Shown here in pieces: positions 24,758 through 38,276 of a DNA stretch of 64,000 nucleotides. Made by a program: the position numbers and the translations under genes. Position 1 is the first letter of the stretch. The number at the start of each line of letters is the position of its first letter. This DNA comes from Neelides folsomi. Taxonomy: Eukaryota; Arthropoda; Collembola; Neelipleona; Neelidae. The stretch lies in contig JAQGBZ010000092.1 of the NCBI GenBank assembly GCA_034687125.1, forward strand, positions 62,001-126,000. The letters are read 5' to 3'. The notes under the pieces are model-generated. The model searched no databases and was not told the DNA's origin. It worked only from the letters and a program-made list of their open reading frames with translations.

Positions 24758-26379
24758 TCATTTTCCATTATATTTTTTGGGGTTGTATGGATATTGCTTG
24801 GACCTATTTGTAATGTGATTTCTTACAGGAATGATTTGAATTTTCTTTTCTTCTTCTTCATCTTGATATGAATTGATCCTCTCTAAAATCTCATCATCGC
24901 GATTGTGGAATTTGCTTCCTTTCCCCTCTTGCAACAATTGATAGACAATGTCTTGGAATTTGGGTTGATCACATCTAATCCCTACCCTCATGCCGGCATC
25001 AGTAATCATATAAATTTTTTCACGTGGGACACGAAAGTTATCTTGGTGTTGTTCAACAAGGAAGTTGGAAGCGTCCTTCATCACACTTGTCACATTGTGA
25101 ACATTTAGAATTGAATATCGACAGATGTTGACAATGAGTTCCCCGCGGACAAAGAAGATGAGATTGTTGGGACCGTTGAAATTCCCAAATAATTCCCGTC
25201 CAGTTTCCCAAAAATAATCCGCATCATTGTATCCTCTTTTCCTCGCCTTTCCCCGAATGGCAGAAGCAATGAGGTCATCGAAGGTGTCTCGAGAGATTGT
25301 GAGGGCGAGGATGGAGTCATGACCTTCTTTCTTCCCCCAATTACAGGATTGAACAACGGAAGCGAAACAAGTCCGGACCTCCCAAACATCCCCCACTTTA
25401 TGACCGTTGCTCTTGAGGAAATAGGGCTGAAAGGCTTGGGAGAAATAAGCCACTTCTGACTTGCATGTGACATAGACGATGATTGTCTCTTCGTCGAACG
25501 AAGCCATGATGTAATTTCCTGAAATATTCAAAATATTCAATAAATTATCATTATTTTCATTATCAATGGAATACAAATGAGTTTTTATTTTTAAATTTTA
25601 TTTGCTATATTTTCCAATAAATACTTTTAATTTATAATTACAAAGCAAGTATTGGGGCTCACAAACCATATTTTGCACCTTCAAATATTTCCTCAAATTT
25701 TATGGAAAAACTATGGAGAAAATTGCACATTTTTAACTCTTACAAATTATAAAAATATGATATTGTAAATTATATAAAACGTTATCTTTTATTCATATAT
25801 GTATATTATATTTATTGTATAAACATAATTTATAAAATAATTGATCTTTATTAAGTGACAAAATTGATGAAATTTGGATGCGAGGGTCCACATTTACATT
25901 TAGAAAGAGGAGAAGCTTTATTAAGAAGTAATTAAAAGTATAGATAAGTGAAAGAGTTAAAAATGTGCAATTTTCTCCATAGTTTTTCCATAAAATTTGA
26001 AGAAATGTTTGAAGGTTAAAATCTGGTTTGTGAGCCCCAATAACGTTATATTTAAATTTTGGTCAAATAGCTTTATTTAGCATAGGGTTTTTTTGTTTTT
26101 CTTATTGAGTTTTTTTCTTATAAAGGAGTTTGATGAAATTACAAAATAAAACACGACAAATATAGGTTTAAGAGTATGTATATACCATAAATAGTATCGT
26201 AGTAGTGGATAGAAAGTAATACGATTGTCAATTAATGTAAATTGGCTAAGAGTCCAAGTCATAATCATTGGAAATTTAGACTTTAATTTACACTAAAAGG
26301 TTGATTACATAGATTAATTACCGTTTTGAGGACGCTCGAGCAAAGTGTCTTCATATTGAACAAAGGGAAATGGATACAT
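24758..26379 (-). CDS. uncharacterised family member B (distantly DUF4291-like)
   Basis: Paralogue of the gene at 20468-21297. Two exons keep phase: 26379-26322 and 25518-24758, giving 272 residues. Conserved blocks are MYPFPFVQYEDTLLERP, GNYIMASFDEETIIVY, AYFSQAFQPYFLKSN, VWEVRTCFASVV, NWGKKEGHDSILALTISRD, FWETGRELFGNFNGPNNLIF, ICRYSILNVHNV and VPREKIY. A charged C-terminal tail (DEEEEKKIQ, then a basic Arg/Lys/Asn-rich end) is absent from member A. The 803-bp intron 25519-26321 carries a 389-bp MITE (25652-26040), so its length is mostly transposon. The first intron sits a few bases from its position in A and D. No catalytic motif of a known enzyme class was recognised. Confidence 0.85.
25652..26040. 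mobile_element. MITE with long inverted repeats in intron of member B
   Basis: A 389-bp element starting TTGGGGCTCACAAACCA and ending TGGTTTGTGAGCCCCAA, flanked by TA at 25650-25651 and 26041-26042. The arms of about 90 bp stay largely complementary (CTATGGAGAAAATTGCACAT against ATGTGCAATTTTCTCCATAG). TA flanks suggest Tc1/mariner. No coding capacity. Confidence 0.85.
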
Positions 26380-28773
26380 TTTTTGCAGTATTATTTATAT
26401 AGTCAGAACTCACACGGAATATTTCAAACAGTTTTTACATTGAGAAATGTTGAATTTTCTTTCAATCAAAAATTGCAATGAAGTCGCTAAAATTGTTTAA
26501 TTATAATTTAATTTAAGAAATGGCTTCAAAAAATTTCATGTAGATTTCTCAAACGCTGTTATTGATAGGTCTTGTCATGTTGGAGGATTTTGAAGAAGTG
26601 GAGTTGTTTTAATGAGGAGAGAATATTTTATTGGTGGTGACGAGGAAGGAACGAATGAAAGAATGAGGAATTCCGCTTCCGATTAAGGCCAATAAATGGA
26701 AATGACGAATTTCCGATTGCTCCCATTCAAGAACTTTCATTTAACCAGGAAAGGGGGGATTATTGCCAATTAATGTATTTCTGGATTTTCAAAAACAATA
26801 AAGAGCTTTTTTAGGCCTTCTACCTCTCATTACTCCTAAAAGCCCCAAACTAATGGAGAAGTAAAGAGATGAAGTTCAATTTTATTGTTACGACTGGAAA
26901 ACTATTATACATAGTTTAATTCACTAATGCGCCAAATTTTATTTTTAGCCGAAAAGACCAACGCATTAGAAGTTATCTACATGCATGCGAAAATTAAATC
27001 AAAAGCTCCATTCAACGGTCTCCTGTTGAAATTATGGCATTATCAATTATCACACTTATTATATTAGAGACATATTTATTAATAAATCTTTCTTTATCAC
27101 CAATTCGCCAATGGTTGAGTTGAAGTTGAATGGTAAAGCTAAGTAAAATAAATTACTTTAGGTAGATAAACTATGAATAAGATATACATTATGTATATAG
27201 TATACTCACAGTATTGCCCTGTTTCAATTTAATTAAAAATCTTTGGCAATATTATTGGTTGTTTTTAAATACACATTGTTATATCTTATTTGATCTTTGA
27301 TTAAATTAGTTTTACTTCAATATTTTAATTTTCTCTTTGTTTTCAAATAATGATAATATACCGTACTATATTAATCTAACATAACATTGTCCATATAAAA
27401 TTATTGTCTTTATGGGTGATTATTTGATTGGTTTTTACTTAAATAACTTAAATAAAATATAAAAATATAAATTATATCGGTCATCTCATCTGTATGCTCG
27501 CAATCATATTAACCACCATTGTGCTTACATGTTTAAACTTGAGTTAAAACGTAATTTTATAATTATTATCCAGGGTTCAAGTATAAACTTACGCAACTTG
27601 TCTCAATTATCTCATATTATTAACATACAGTATTTATAAACTTTGAATTAAACGATAAGATAAAATACCTTATACCTTACATAAGGTACGCTGAATAAAA
27701 CTCAAAATGTAAGCTAATATTTATTATTCGAATTGGAGTTTTCTACGTCTACCAACTACCAAGACCGTATTTTTTTCTTCAACTTCTGTCCTTGTGGTTA
27801 TGCTTATTTTATGATACCAGTTTTCCCATCCAGCACCCAAAGCAAGCTATAGAGGAGTTTTGAGCGTATTGGGAGAGTTTTGGTTGTATGAAAATACATA
27901 GGATTGAGACGGATTGAGAAATAGTGAAAGGAATCTCCATTGGTATAGTTAAACCCTCCATCCATGGAGAGAAGTGAATTGAGAGATACGCACACTATCA
28001 CCTCCCACCAAATGGGAACAACAACAATCCACACGCAGTTTTGTTCAGGATCCTACTTAACTTAAAATTAAGTCATTTAAAAACATTCCTTTTTAGCATG
28101 TGTAGGAACTCATTGGTCTCCATTTCCCTCAAACAGAGCATCTTTTATTTTAGAAAAGGAACTTGAACCCGAGTTAAATCAGCTGTTGTAAACACAAATT
28201 TTATTTTTAAATCAGATTTTCCCTTTTCTTTCAACCATTTTCCTTATAATCCCCTCTTAATTTTACTCATTCCTTTATTAAACATTGGTTTGAAGACTTT
28301 TATGACTATTTTGATAAGCGTCAATATTATTTTCCCTTTAGTTTTCATTATTATTGAGATTAATCAAGAAGTGGGTATTTGAGGTCGAATGAATGTTTAT
28401 GCGAGTAAATTACTATAATAGTAAAGTTGGTTGTAAAATTCCATAAAAGGTAAGGAATTGAACATTTTTGAAATTATTAAATAAGATAGGTATCGAACAA
28501 TAAATTCATATAATAATGTAACAAGGAATTATAATTTAATACTGTATAATGTTCTAAATTGATAATTAAATATAAATATTTTTTTATTTATTTCAGAAGC
28601 TGTAAGCCTGAATTCCAATGCAAGGGTATTCAATTAACAAACTGGTCTTTTAAGTAGTCAGTTATTTCATAATATTTTTATACTATCCTATACACAGATA
28701 TTTATTTTACACGTTGATAAATAAGTCATTAGGTTCTATACCATAAGTAGTTTTTAAGTTAAATGAGGATAAA
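26380..28773. other. intergenic, no gene seen
   Basis: About 2.4 kb of AT-rich sequence between member B and the divergent SLC25A35-like gene. The minus-strand frame at 27804-28034 lacks an ATG start at its 5' end and recognisable motifs. No repeat was recognised. Confidence 0.45.
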
Positions 28774-30725
28774 ATGGAATTGATAATTGGTGGGCTTGCT
28801 TCTTCTGGAGCTGGGATTGTCACAAATCCCCTTGAAGTCATTAAGACAAGGATTCAACTTCAAGGGGAGTTGAAGGCTAAAGGGAACTATGTCGTTCACT
28901 ACAGGTAAAGTTTTTTTTGTTGATTTTACAAACAATGAACAACTTGAATATTTAATACAATTAAATAAATATATTCATTTACAATGGCCATACAGTATTT
29001 ATATCATGTATTCATTATATAATGTAAAAGAAGTTGATTGGCTTCTTTGATTTATTTAATAGGAACGTCTTCCACGCGTGTGTGACAATAGCTAAAAAAG
29101 ATGGTGTCCTGGCGTTACAAAAGGGTCTCGTCCCCGCCTTTTGGTACCAATTTGTCGTCAATGGGATCCGACTCGGCACTTACGAAATGGCCGACAATCG
29201 TACATGCACTTAATCCATAATCATTTCCTTGCAATCTTCAATTCCCTTCAATTAGACGGGCTAACGAGGACCAAGGATGGAAAAGTGTCAAGTTTGAAGG
29301 CACTGGTCGTTGGAGCTGGATCGGGCATTATTGCCAATGTCATTGGATCACCCTTCTCACTCGTAAGCTCCTTTCTTTAATTATTAGTAAACAACGAAAA
29401 TAACTATCATAAGTTTGATAAGTTAATTAAACGATTAAAAAAATATTTCAACGGTATTTAGATCAAAATTCATCTTCAATCGAAGGCCAATGAGTCTTCA
29501 ATCGCTGTCGGCTACCAGCACAATCACCAAGGAATGAACTCTGCATTTAAAGACATTTACACCAAATATGGAATTCTTGGACTTTGGCGTGGGACATCGG
29601 CAGCAGTTCCAAGACTAGCTGTTGGTTCTTCTATTCAATTACTCACTTTTGAAAAATCTTTAGGTTCGAAACTTTACTCAATTTTTTTTAAATAATTAAT
29701 TATCGTTGTTTTTCATGTCTTACTCATCATAAAAATACCTAAACCGTTTTACCAATTTTTTTATATTTGATTTTTTGGGTTTATATACGAATACTTATAT
29801 TAATAAATCAAGTTCAATATATTTTGTTCTTTAGAGTTTGTTAGGTCAAAGAAGTTATTTAATCGAGATAGTTTAATGAACGCCGTCCTCGCAAGTCTTG
29901 TATCTGGATTTTTCGTGACAGTCGCAATGGCTCCGTTTGACCTCGTTGCGACTAGATTTTACAATCAAGGGGTTGACGTAAGGGGAAAAGGTTCGACTTA
30001 TAATATACATATTTTGGGCTGAATTTCCGTTACCCACACGGTTTTTGCGGCAAATTCTGGCAATTGCCGTTTGTTGAAAAGATATATTTAGGGTAGGTTA
30101 GGTTAGATTAGTTTGATTATGAACGTTTAATTGTTGATAACTAACCTAACCTAACCTATCCTATCCTAATATGAATTAACCAGCTTTAACTTGTTGGTAA
30201 AAAATGAAAAAACCAATTCCGGCAATTTCCGGGTGCCGTTGCGGCAATTTTTGGTCTATTAAATACATGTTGTCGACGGCAATTGCCTAAATTTGCCGCA
30301 AAAACCGTGTGGGTAACGGAAATTCAGCCCATATTTTGATTGATTCTTTTGATTGATTGCCATTGATACGCATTATATTATGCACAAAGTAAAAAGTTAG
30401 TCATTGAATTGAACTTAAGATTCTGTTTATTTAAAGGACTTCTTTACAACTCCATATTTGACTGTGCTGCAAAGATTCTAAGGGAAGAAGGTGGATTGGG
30501 ATTCTTCAAAGGATGGACGGCAAATTATTTTCGATTAGGTAAAATGGAAATTTAAAGAATATTGAAAGCACAATGAAGCTGCTTATTTATAAAAAATGGA
30601 TTGTTAATAAAATTTAATTTATTTGTTTTGAAGGGCCATATACGCTGCTCAGTCTAGTTTTCTGGGATAGACTTAAACTATACCATAAAGAGTACAAGAT
30701 GGGGAAAAGTAGTAATGTCATTTAA
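28774..30725 (+). CDS. SLC25A35: Mitochondrial carrier, SLC25A34/35 type
   Basis: Six-helix mitochondrial inner-membrane carrier; the substrate of this subfamily is not firmly established. Seven exons keep phase: 28774-28904, 29063-29199, 29256-29362, 29462-29663, 29835-29990, 30437-30538, 30634-30725, giving 308 residues (human about 300). The three carrier signatures are [30 protein letters not shown] and [16 protein letters not shown]25A35-type features include [62 protein letters not shown] and [20 protein letters not shown]. Intron 2 is only 56 bp. Intron 5 carries a 314-bp hAT-like element (30016-30330). The signature Lys in the third repeat is replaced (PFDLVATR), as in the human protein to my knowledge. 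Confidence 0.93.
30016..30330. mobile_element. hAT-like foldback element in SLC25A35 intron 5
   Basis: Inverted ends GGGCTGAATTTCCGTTACCC / GGGTAACGGAAATTCAGCCC continue into about 40 bp of matching arm (ACGGTTTTTGCGGCAAATT). It is flanked by a 7-8 bp duplication CATATTTT (30008-30015; 30330-30337 if the terminal C is shared). Internally there is a small inverted pair of AGGTTAGGTTAG / CTAACCTAACCT. No coding sequence. Confidence 0.8.
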
Positions 30726-30764
30726 AATGAAAATTGCCTTGTAAAAACTATACATCCCGTTAAC

Positions 30765-31169
30765 CAGTGGCGGTCCCAGGGGGGCCCATGGACCCCCCCT
30801 TGACTTTGGAGAACGATGTAGATATAATCTAGTTATAACTGAAAAATAGAATAATGATTTAATATGTAATCTTTAAAATATTTTCTAGGGGCCTAGCTTC
30901 CCTATAGAAATGGTAATACGTTTTCAATATTTCTCGATCCCAAATGGAATTACACAATAATGGTCCCGTTGAATTTTTTTTATCTAAATTAAGAAAAAAA
31001 ATTCTCCGACGTATGGTCCTGTTGAATTTTCTATCTAAATTATGGAAAAATATTTCTCGGAAACCTATACTATTTGTTAATATTTTACAGATACTGATTT
31101 CTTTAAGCTATTATAATGCATTATTTATAACTAACAAATTTTGGACCCCCCCTTCTGGGACCGCCCCTG
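30765..31169. mobile_element. hAT-like MITE (CAGTGGCGG ends)
   Basis: A 405-bp element with ends CAGTGGCGGTCCCAG and CTGGGACCGCCCCTG, and imperfect 8-bp flanking duplication CCGTTAAC (30757-30764) / CCGTTAAT (31170-31177). C-rich subterminal tracts face each other. A 103-codon frame at 30944-31255 runs across it but has no transposase-like motif. It starts 40 bp after the SLC25A35 stop codon, so it may lie in the 3' UTR. Confidence 0.78.
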
Positions 31170-31179
31170 CCGTTAATAT

Positions 31180-31480
31180 CCAATCCACGCAGAAGGTAAA
31201 ATCTCTCAATACGCCCCAAAGTCCTATAATTGTAACACTTGATTTTTGTTTTTAGCCATGCGCTAAATACGTTCAACGATCCAAGTCACTTTCAAATATG
31301 CATTATGTACAATTTTGTAGTTAGAGTATATTTGATACTAATATACCATTTGGATCGTTGAACGTATTTAGCGCATGGCTAAAAACAAAAATCAAGTGTT
31401 TCAATTATAGGACTTTGGGGCGTATTGAGAGAACCTCAAGGGTTTTTCAATATCCCGATTTTACCTTCTGCGTGGATTGG
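31180..31480. repeat. foldback inverted-repeat element
   Basis: A 301-bp palindromic element abutting the hAT-like MITE. The left arm CCAATCCACGCAGAAGGTAA...CAACGATCCAA is matched by the right arm TTGGATCGTTG...TTACCTTCTGCGTGGATTGG. The right arm has an extra stretch of roughly 25 bases (CCTCAAGGGTTTTTC region) missing on the left. The centre lies near 31320. No clear target duplication and no coding were seen. Beyond it, 31481-32190 is AT-rich with the PRMT1 5' region. Confidence 0.8.
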
Positions 31481-32184
31481 CCCATATTCCAATGTGTGCA
31501 TTTTATATTTATTCAATACATTATTAGTTAATAGAAATATTTATCTTTACCTAAACGTACCTACCTATACATTTATTTCTGTATATAACCATTTAAAACA
31601 ATAAAAGGTAAAAATTTTATCCGTTTACCATACAACCATATTCATTGAATAGTCTAAACTCTAAATGTCAACTGAAAATAAATACCTAAATATTAAGTAG
31701 GAAGCCACGCATAAACAATTCAAAAAGGAAACGTACTATATCGGGTCAATCGGGGCCATAAAGAATTAAACTGCAGAATTTATTAATAATTAAAAATTAA
31801 CAAATTATTCTTGAATGGAAGACACAACTTGTGTCTAAATTATGGAAAACTTGTGTCTTCCGTTAATGTAATGTCCGTGTCTTTCCTTCAAATCGTCTCA
31901 AATATTACAATGCATTAACTCTAGAAGGCGCGAAAGGCAGTCACATATATTTATAATGTATTAGTAATTTACATGTGACTATAATGTATCATCCACACGA
32001 CATTTTCACGCTATGCATATAAGGATATAGAGAGAAAGTTATTAAAAGAAACGTTATCTCTCTACGTTTGATTTGAATATTTTCAACAAATCAAATGAGA
32101 GAAAAGGAAAAGTGACCGTTGAGAAGACAGATCATTTACAGTTGGCTTTTTTATTTTCCGCAATTTTTTATTTTTTATTTCTAA

Positions 32185-33769
<1,585 letters not shown>

Positions 33770-34625
33770 TTCTGATTCTGATTTTCTTGGTATTTGTAAC
33801 GATTAATTATTTTACTTCTGTGCACTTCTATGATTAACCCAATAACCCCACTATCATAATTAACTTTTAATACAGCTTATTGACTTTGTATGATTATACT
33901 TCTTGAATCGACATACCTTTTATATTTTATATACTTATTCCTCTTATATTTTAATATTTTCCCCCTTTATACAATATACATTTAATATAACATTTTCCTA
34001 TATTACCGTTCAATGCCAATTATAATACCATGTCTAACAATTACAAAACCATGTAATTGTTATAAACAAAGATTAAACAAAGATTAAACAAAGATTTTTA
34101 GTCATCCTTGGTTTGGGTTTTATATTTTATAGTTCTAATATGTATGTTATTATTAGTGCTATTTTACTGATATTCATTTGCAAGTTCAATTAATTAACTG
34201 CTTTTTTTTATATTGAAATATTAAGTCAACTTTAAACTATTAAATGTCGTCTATTTTACTTGATGATTATAACTTTAAATGAGATTATTAATTTATGTGT
34301 CATGCGTAGTTTATAGTTTGGGTGCCTGAAATTATTTTTGTTTTATTCATTCTTGGTAAAGAATTTATAGGTTTAAAAGTTTTTGTCAATACGGTTTTAT
34401 TGTTAATTATTATTAGAATTCATTACATTTAATTGTAAATGAAATTGGAAATATATGACAAACATATTATGATCATTAAAATTATTATTCATGGGCACAA
34501 CTATAGTACATACTTAAGATTATTAGAGATAAAAGTTAGATTCAAAATTAGAAAATACGTTCATCTATACTTATTTTAAGAAATTCTAATGAGAATTACA
34601 AATAAAAATTAATTTATAACAATTT
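33770..34625. other. intergenic between convergent PRMT1 and family member C
   Basis: AT-rich 3' flanks of two convergent genes. A short tandem AGATTAAACAA is repeated about three times near 34070-34095. No gene. Confidence 0.5.
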
Positions 34626-35677
34626 TCATTTTCGTCTTTTGCCTTTTTCGTTCGCTTGATCGGAGTCGTGTTGTTCGTGAACTGAGAATTTCCGTGGAAG
34701 TGAATCCATTCCTAAAGCTGTCCCAAGACCTGGTTCAATTGGATAAACCTTTTCGTGTGGAACCATGACCATTTCAAGATGATTTTCCGCAATGAATCTT
34801 TTTGCAGCTTTTGCGTAAATGTCCATATGAAAAACTTTAAAATAGTTCAATTTAAATTTATTCAATACTATAAATATATAGTTTAACTATAAATCAGCCA
34901 GATTATTACTCGATCGAGTATGATTTTATATAACGTTTATTTACTCTCAAACTTTAAAAATAATGATAATTTGAAATTGTAATTATATTAATTTAATTGA
35001 TTATTTATACACACCTTTAATTATCCAATGCCTTGAAAAATGGTTGAGAAGTTCTCCTTGGATGTAAAGAACAAGATTATTTGCCCCTACAGCTTCTCCG
35101 CAGAGATTTCTCCCCGTTTCCCAAAAGAACCCAGCTTGGCTTTTCTTCTTGTTTGATTGCGGATTGACTTGTTCCTGCACTGCTGCTTTGACCATTTCGT
35201 CGTATCCTTTCCTGTTTACAGTAAGTGCAAGAATCGACTCATGATCTCCAACAGCTCCCCATTTGGAGGCCAAAACGGCGGAATCAAAAGAGGTCCGAAT
35301 TTCCCAAACATTCCCAACCTGTTTTACATCAGAGAATAAATGGGTAAATACTAAATGAAAATTTTAATTACGTTAAACTTATTTTATATACCTTAAAACT
35401 GTTACTCTTTAGGAAAAATGGTTGAAACGCTTGTGCAAAATAAGCAATGTTGGATCGACATAAGATGTAAACTACCTGAAACCACACAGAAAAAACTCAG
35501 GTAAAGATCGAAATAATATTTAATTTTTATTATATTTATTCATTAATTAGGATTATTATTCAATTTAAATTGACTTACAATTGATTCGTTGTCATAAATT
35601 GCACAAATATGATTTCCAACTTCAGGCCTATCGGCCATTTTGTCTTCATAATGATTAAACTCAAATGGCCAACTCAT
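34626..35677 (-). CDS. uncharacterised family member C (distantly DUF4291-like)
   Basis: Third paralogue. Four exons keep phase: 35677-35579, 35475-35392, 35318-35015, 34834-34626, giving 231 residues. Conserved blocks are MSWPFEFNHYEDKMADRP, GNHICAIYDNESIVVYILC, AYFAQAFQPFFLKSN, VWEIRTSFDSAV, WGAVGDHESILALTVNRKG, FFWETGRNLCGEAVGANNLV, LLNHFSRHWIIKVFHMD and VPHEKVY. It ends in a basic tail GKRRK. It has more introns than A and B, one of them between the HWIIK and VFHMD blocks. The W-x-K lysine of the other members (NWGKK) is altered here (KWGAV). Function unknown; A-D cross-similarity is clear by eye. Confidence 0.82.
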
Positions 35678-36755
35678 TTTTAATAACTTGTTAATACCAA
35701 TTTAATCAACCAATGAACTTACTTTGTTAACAATTGAGATTTTAATTATAAATTCACTTAATATCTAATTTTTTTAAATGTGAATTTTTGCAAATAATAT
35801 ATATTTTGAAAACTAAAAATATTTCTTACTTCTCTTTGTTATATTATAATATTCCTTATTGAGACTTGGGCTGAGAATGAATGAATTGTTGAAGTTGGAA
35901 ATAGATTGTGAGCGAATATCCTTAGATTGGATGATTAATCGGACTGACGTTTGTGATGAAAATATCGTAAATTCCTTATTTATTCTCAGATTACCAGCCA
36001 CATTCACTACGTGAGAGCTGACTGAGAGAAGGAAGAAAGGTTAAAGAATTCAATGGAAGGTGACGGCTAATACCCGGGAGAAGGCTAGATGAAAACTGGT
36101 AAGAAGAAATATATCACAATTTAACCTCCAAAACTTTATGAATATTACATACCCTAAAACGTAGTTTCTGCTAATGTGTAATCAGTAATCAAGCATTGCA
36201 ATCCATGGAATATAATACTTACCCATTTCGTTTGTTTCATATGAATATGGTATACCTTATGAAGTTAGGAATTAATTTGCTTAAATACTCGCATTGACTA
36301 TATTTATCAAGCTGTACAAGGAGCATTACTTATTTGGAGTACATATTTACTAATAGATTATTTAATATAGCTTTCAATCACTTCATTTTTGTTAAATTAA
36401 ATGTTTAGATCTTAATTACAGTACCATCCTACCATGCAAGATTGCAAGCTTCATTTTGTACTTATTATTATTATTATATTTCAAATTAAGCAAACTAAAT
36501 TAATTAATTTTTTAAAATGGCACCCGCGAAGTCCAGAGACAGAGAATAAGTATATGTATTATAGAAAACTCTCTACCATATGTATGGTATTGGTTTATTG
36601 GATAGGATGGGAACTTCTAAAACTGTTATAACTTTGATAAGCATACAGGTAAAAATGTTGGATTTGATGAAGAACTTCAATAATAATGCTATGATATTGA
36701 TTTTCATTTAGCATGTTAATATGTTATGTAAAATTGTTCTTTTAGAGTAATTATA
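35678..36755. other. intergenic, no gene seen
   Basis: AT-rich upstream region of member C. The open frames at 35813-36007 and 36434-36631 lack recognisable motifs. Confidence 0.45.
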
Positions 36756-36931
36756 CTCTATTCCATTTGAGAAGATTATTGAGAATTGAATCATGTTACT
36801 TGACATGTCATTAGAAATTCAAATAAAGCAATATTATTTCCTGTAGAAATTATTTGCGGGTGACATGACATTCGATTGCCCGCTCAAGTAACATGATTCA
36901 ATTCTCAATAATCTTCTCAAATGGAATAGAG
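36756..36931. mobile_element. Tc1/mariner-like MITE, copy 1
   Basis: A 176-bp element flanked by TA (36754-36755, 36932-36933). Terminal inverted repeats of about 49 bp start CTCTATTCCATTTGAGAAGA. It differs at one position from the copy at 58311-58486, which points to recent movement or recent segmental copying. Non-coding. Confidence 0.9.
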
Positions 36932-37567
36932 TATAAGTTGAGTTTTCGACTTAAACTTACGTTTAGATTATATGGTATAAGATACCGAAGTATGTAAAAA
37001 GCTAACAAAATAAAAAGGGAAAGAAACTGTTAGCAAGTTTAATGAATGGAGATTATCATTTGCCAAAGTATTTACACGAATTTGGCTCGGTAATTTTCCT
37101 ACGATTTTTTAATATAGGCATAACTCTATTGAATAATTTTGGATTCCCATAATGTTCAAATATGATCATGTGATTCTTTAGATAATTTTGATTACTTTGT
37201 CCTGCCTCATTGCAATCTTATCGAAGTAATTGATAATTTATTAAATCAATTATAAATTTCATGTTCTATATACTTAACCATTTGCTTAATACTTAATGCC
37301 CACTATAATAAATAAGGAGCTTCTCATCTAATTAAGGATTCAGGCACATTCATTCAAAACAGTTTACATAAGATATAAGATAACAATCAGAAGAGAGGTG
37401 ACAAGAGGTCAGCATTGTTGAGAACAAAGGGAAGAAGAGGGAGAAGTGAAGGAAGGTGGACTGTTCTCATCCCTAGCCGCCCACTTGCCACTCCTCAGAT
37501 GTTCTTACGGCTCGACGCCGTGAAGAGCTCTCACTTCAGCTTACAGCTCATATTATACATTTAACAA

Positions 37568-37875
37568 TGACCCAATCCATCAACTAAGGGAAATGAGATT
37601 TTGAGTTTCCCTTTTTGCTCCCGTCTAAAATACATGGGATTTTCGCGGTTCTCAGAATGCGCACATGAGAAAATCCAAATGTCAATTTAATAAAGTAACA
37701 TTAAATTAGTATAAAAAAAGTATATTTTGGATTTTCTCATGTACGCATTTCGTACAATTAATTTAACTCTAAATTAGTCGGATATATATATCCATGTGCG
37801 CGAGATTGAGCATTTTTGGGGAACTTGCGACATTGTCGGGTTTAAAACCTTCCCTTACTTGCTGGATTGGGTCAT
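37568..37875. mobile_element. probable MITE with imperfect inverted ends
   Basis: Ends ATGACCCAATCCA and TGGATTGGGTCAT type (about 37567-37875), with the outer arms continuing CAACTAAGGGAA / TTCCCTTACTTG. An inner inverted pair GAGAAAATCCAAA / TTTGGATTTTCTC lies at about 37668 and 37728. No clear target duplication, so the boundaries are approximate. Flanking 36934-37567 and 37876-38276 hold no recognisable gene. Confidence 0.6.
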
Positions 37876-38276
37876 CTAATAATTATTTGTGATTCTTATT
37901 TATTGCAGTTATTGAGATTAATAAATTAATCTCAATTTTGATTATTTAATGCTTGTGTGAATTTATTATTCATAGCAAGTATCAATTGCATCTCTTTTTA
38001 ATGTATCCTAAAGAGCATTTACATCTTGGGAATCATCTCTTTCTCTCTATCTCTTCAGTTAGGATCTTTATTCAGTGAGGCTGTTATGTCCTAACACACT
38101 AATCATTTAAACAGGTTTTGCCTATAGCCCCAAGGAGATCAAAAGGGAATCTGCTTGTTACGTTATACCACACACTATTGAACATGAGCATTAACAAGGT
38201 TCTACAATAATCAGTTCGTTATTCATTACTGTTTTTCGATTTATAATTAAAGTTTTTTTAATGGGTGTATTATGTA

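Noticed and set aside
27804-28034. 76-codon minus-strand frame in the 26.4-28.8 kb gap
   Set aside because: No ATG at its 5' end, no splice partners and no recognisable motif.
30944-31255. 103-codon frame suspected to be a transposase remnant
   Set aside because: It crosses from the hAT-like MITE into the neighbouring palindrome and shows no DDE/RNase-H-like or dimerisation motif.
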